This document shows, piece after piece, positions 63,670 through 64,000 of a stretch of DNA of 64,000 bases. Source of the stretch: Cordylochernes scorpioides (taxonomy: Eukaryota > Arthropoda > Arachnida > Pseudoscorpiones > Chernetidae); contig CP092868.1 of NCBI GenBank assembly GCA_030710605.1, forward strand, positions 28,220,011 to 28,284,010, in the 5' to 3' direction. The number at the start of each line of letters is the position of its first letter. The stretch's first letter is position 1. Under the pieces are notes generated by a model. That model worked only from the letters and a program-made list of their open reading frames with translations, searched no databases and was not told the origin of the DNA. The translations under genes were made by a program, and so were the position numbers.

Positions 63670-64000
63670 CAAAAATATCAATGTCAGAAGACTTTCTCAC
63701 TTTGACGGGGGGGATTGGTTATATTGGTTCAAATCGATTTTATTATATTTATTTTATACCACATATATATAATATTTACATCCATATTATAATATGTTTT
63801 TAATCATTCAATAAATATATACACTTTTATGGAATGAAATAGATCAAATTAAATTAAATTAAAAATAATATCAAAATTTCTATTCTAATATTCACAGAAA
63901 AATATCATTTCCCCTCGCGAAAATGAGAATCCTTTTTATTTGTCTTTCAGGAATAATTTGTTCACATTTTATTGCGTTGATATGAAATAATATTTAAATA
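63670..64000. other. AT-rich flank, nothing recognised
   Basis: Sequence upstream of the putative minus-strand gene; no further feature seen. Confidence 0.35.

Overview
This window looks like AT-rich, repeat-dense metazoan nuclear DNA. The evidence is eukaryotic exon and intron signals, AATAAA poly(A) signals, an intron-containing tRNA-Leu, tRNA-derived SINEs, hAT, mariner and pogo-type DNA transposons, a Tx1/L1-type ORF1 protein and Penelope- or retrozyme-type repeats with hammerhead ribozymes. An invertebrate is most likely; a crustacean such as a copepod would fit, but the window does not prove a species. No bacterial gene organisation is present. Two 100-base N runs (17388-17487 and 57425-57524) are assembly gaps.

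Very little of the window is protein coding. The left edge holds the 3' exon of a VDAC/porin gene (3-440). A single intact 469-codon gene at 46363-47772 encodes an ORF1/Gag-like zinc-knuckle protein with no reverse transcriptase after it. A probable first coding exon of a minus-strand gene sits at 63551-63583, so the right part of the window may be its first intron. Small or uncertain candidates lie at 27351-27440 (29-codon ORF, minus) and 60827-61086 (GC-rich ORF, plus). The clearest RNA gene is a tRNA-Leu(CAA) with a 34-nt intron at 54569-54686.

Much of the rest is repeats. Tandem arrays occupy 2795-3535, 7012-7262, 10896-15732, 16290-17005, 18247-18578, 19195-21563, 29170-29625, 34340-35570, 37512-37985, 39735-40615, 42890-43690, 54970-55470 and 56810-57424. 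Between them lie dispersed families: three tRNA-derived SINEs, foldback families (called A and B here), other dispersed families (C, E, X), hAT/pogo MITEs, mariner remnants and a probable gypsy-type LTR.

Two observations stand out. First, the 4.8-kb array at 10.9-15.7 kb is a satellite whose 66-bp monomer is derived from the 5' two thirds of U6 spliceosomal snRNA, in about 72 copies, with a recent 1,320-bp (20-monomer) duplication. Second, the dispersed repeats carry a whole set of hammerhead self-cleaving ribozymes. Complete cores are visible at 9745-9783 (+), 49014-49055 (+) and 57738-57779 (-). Several distinct hammerhead-like families and decayed copies sit inside foldback elements or retrozyme-like units of about 340 bp. 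One foldback family (A) carries a hammerhead-like motif and is flanked by 10-bp target-site duplications, including a copy nested inside a SINE, which points to retrotransposition.
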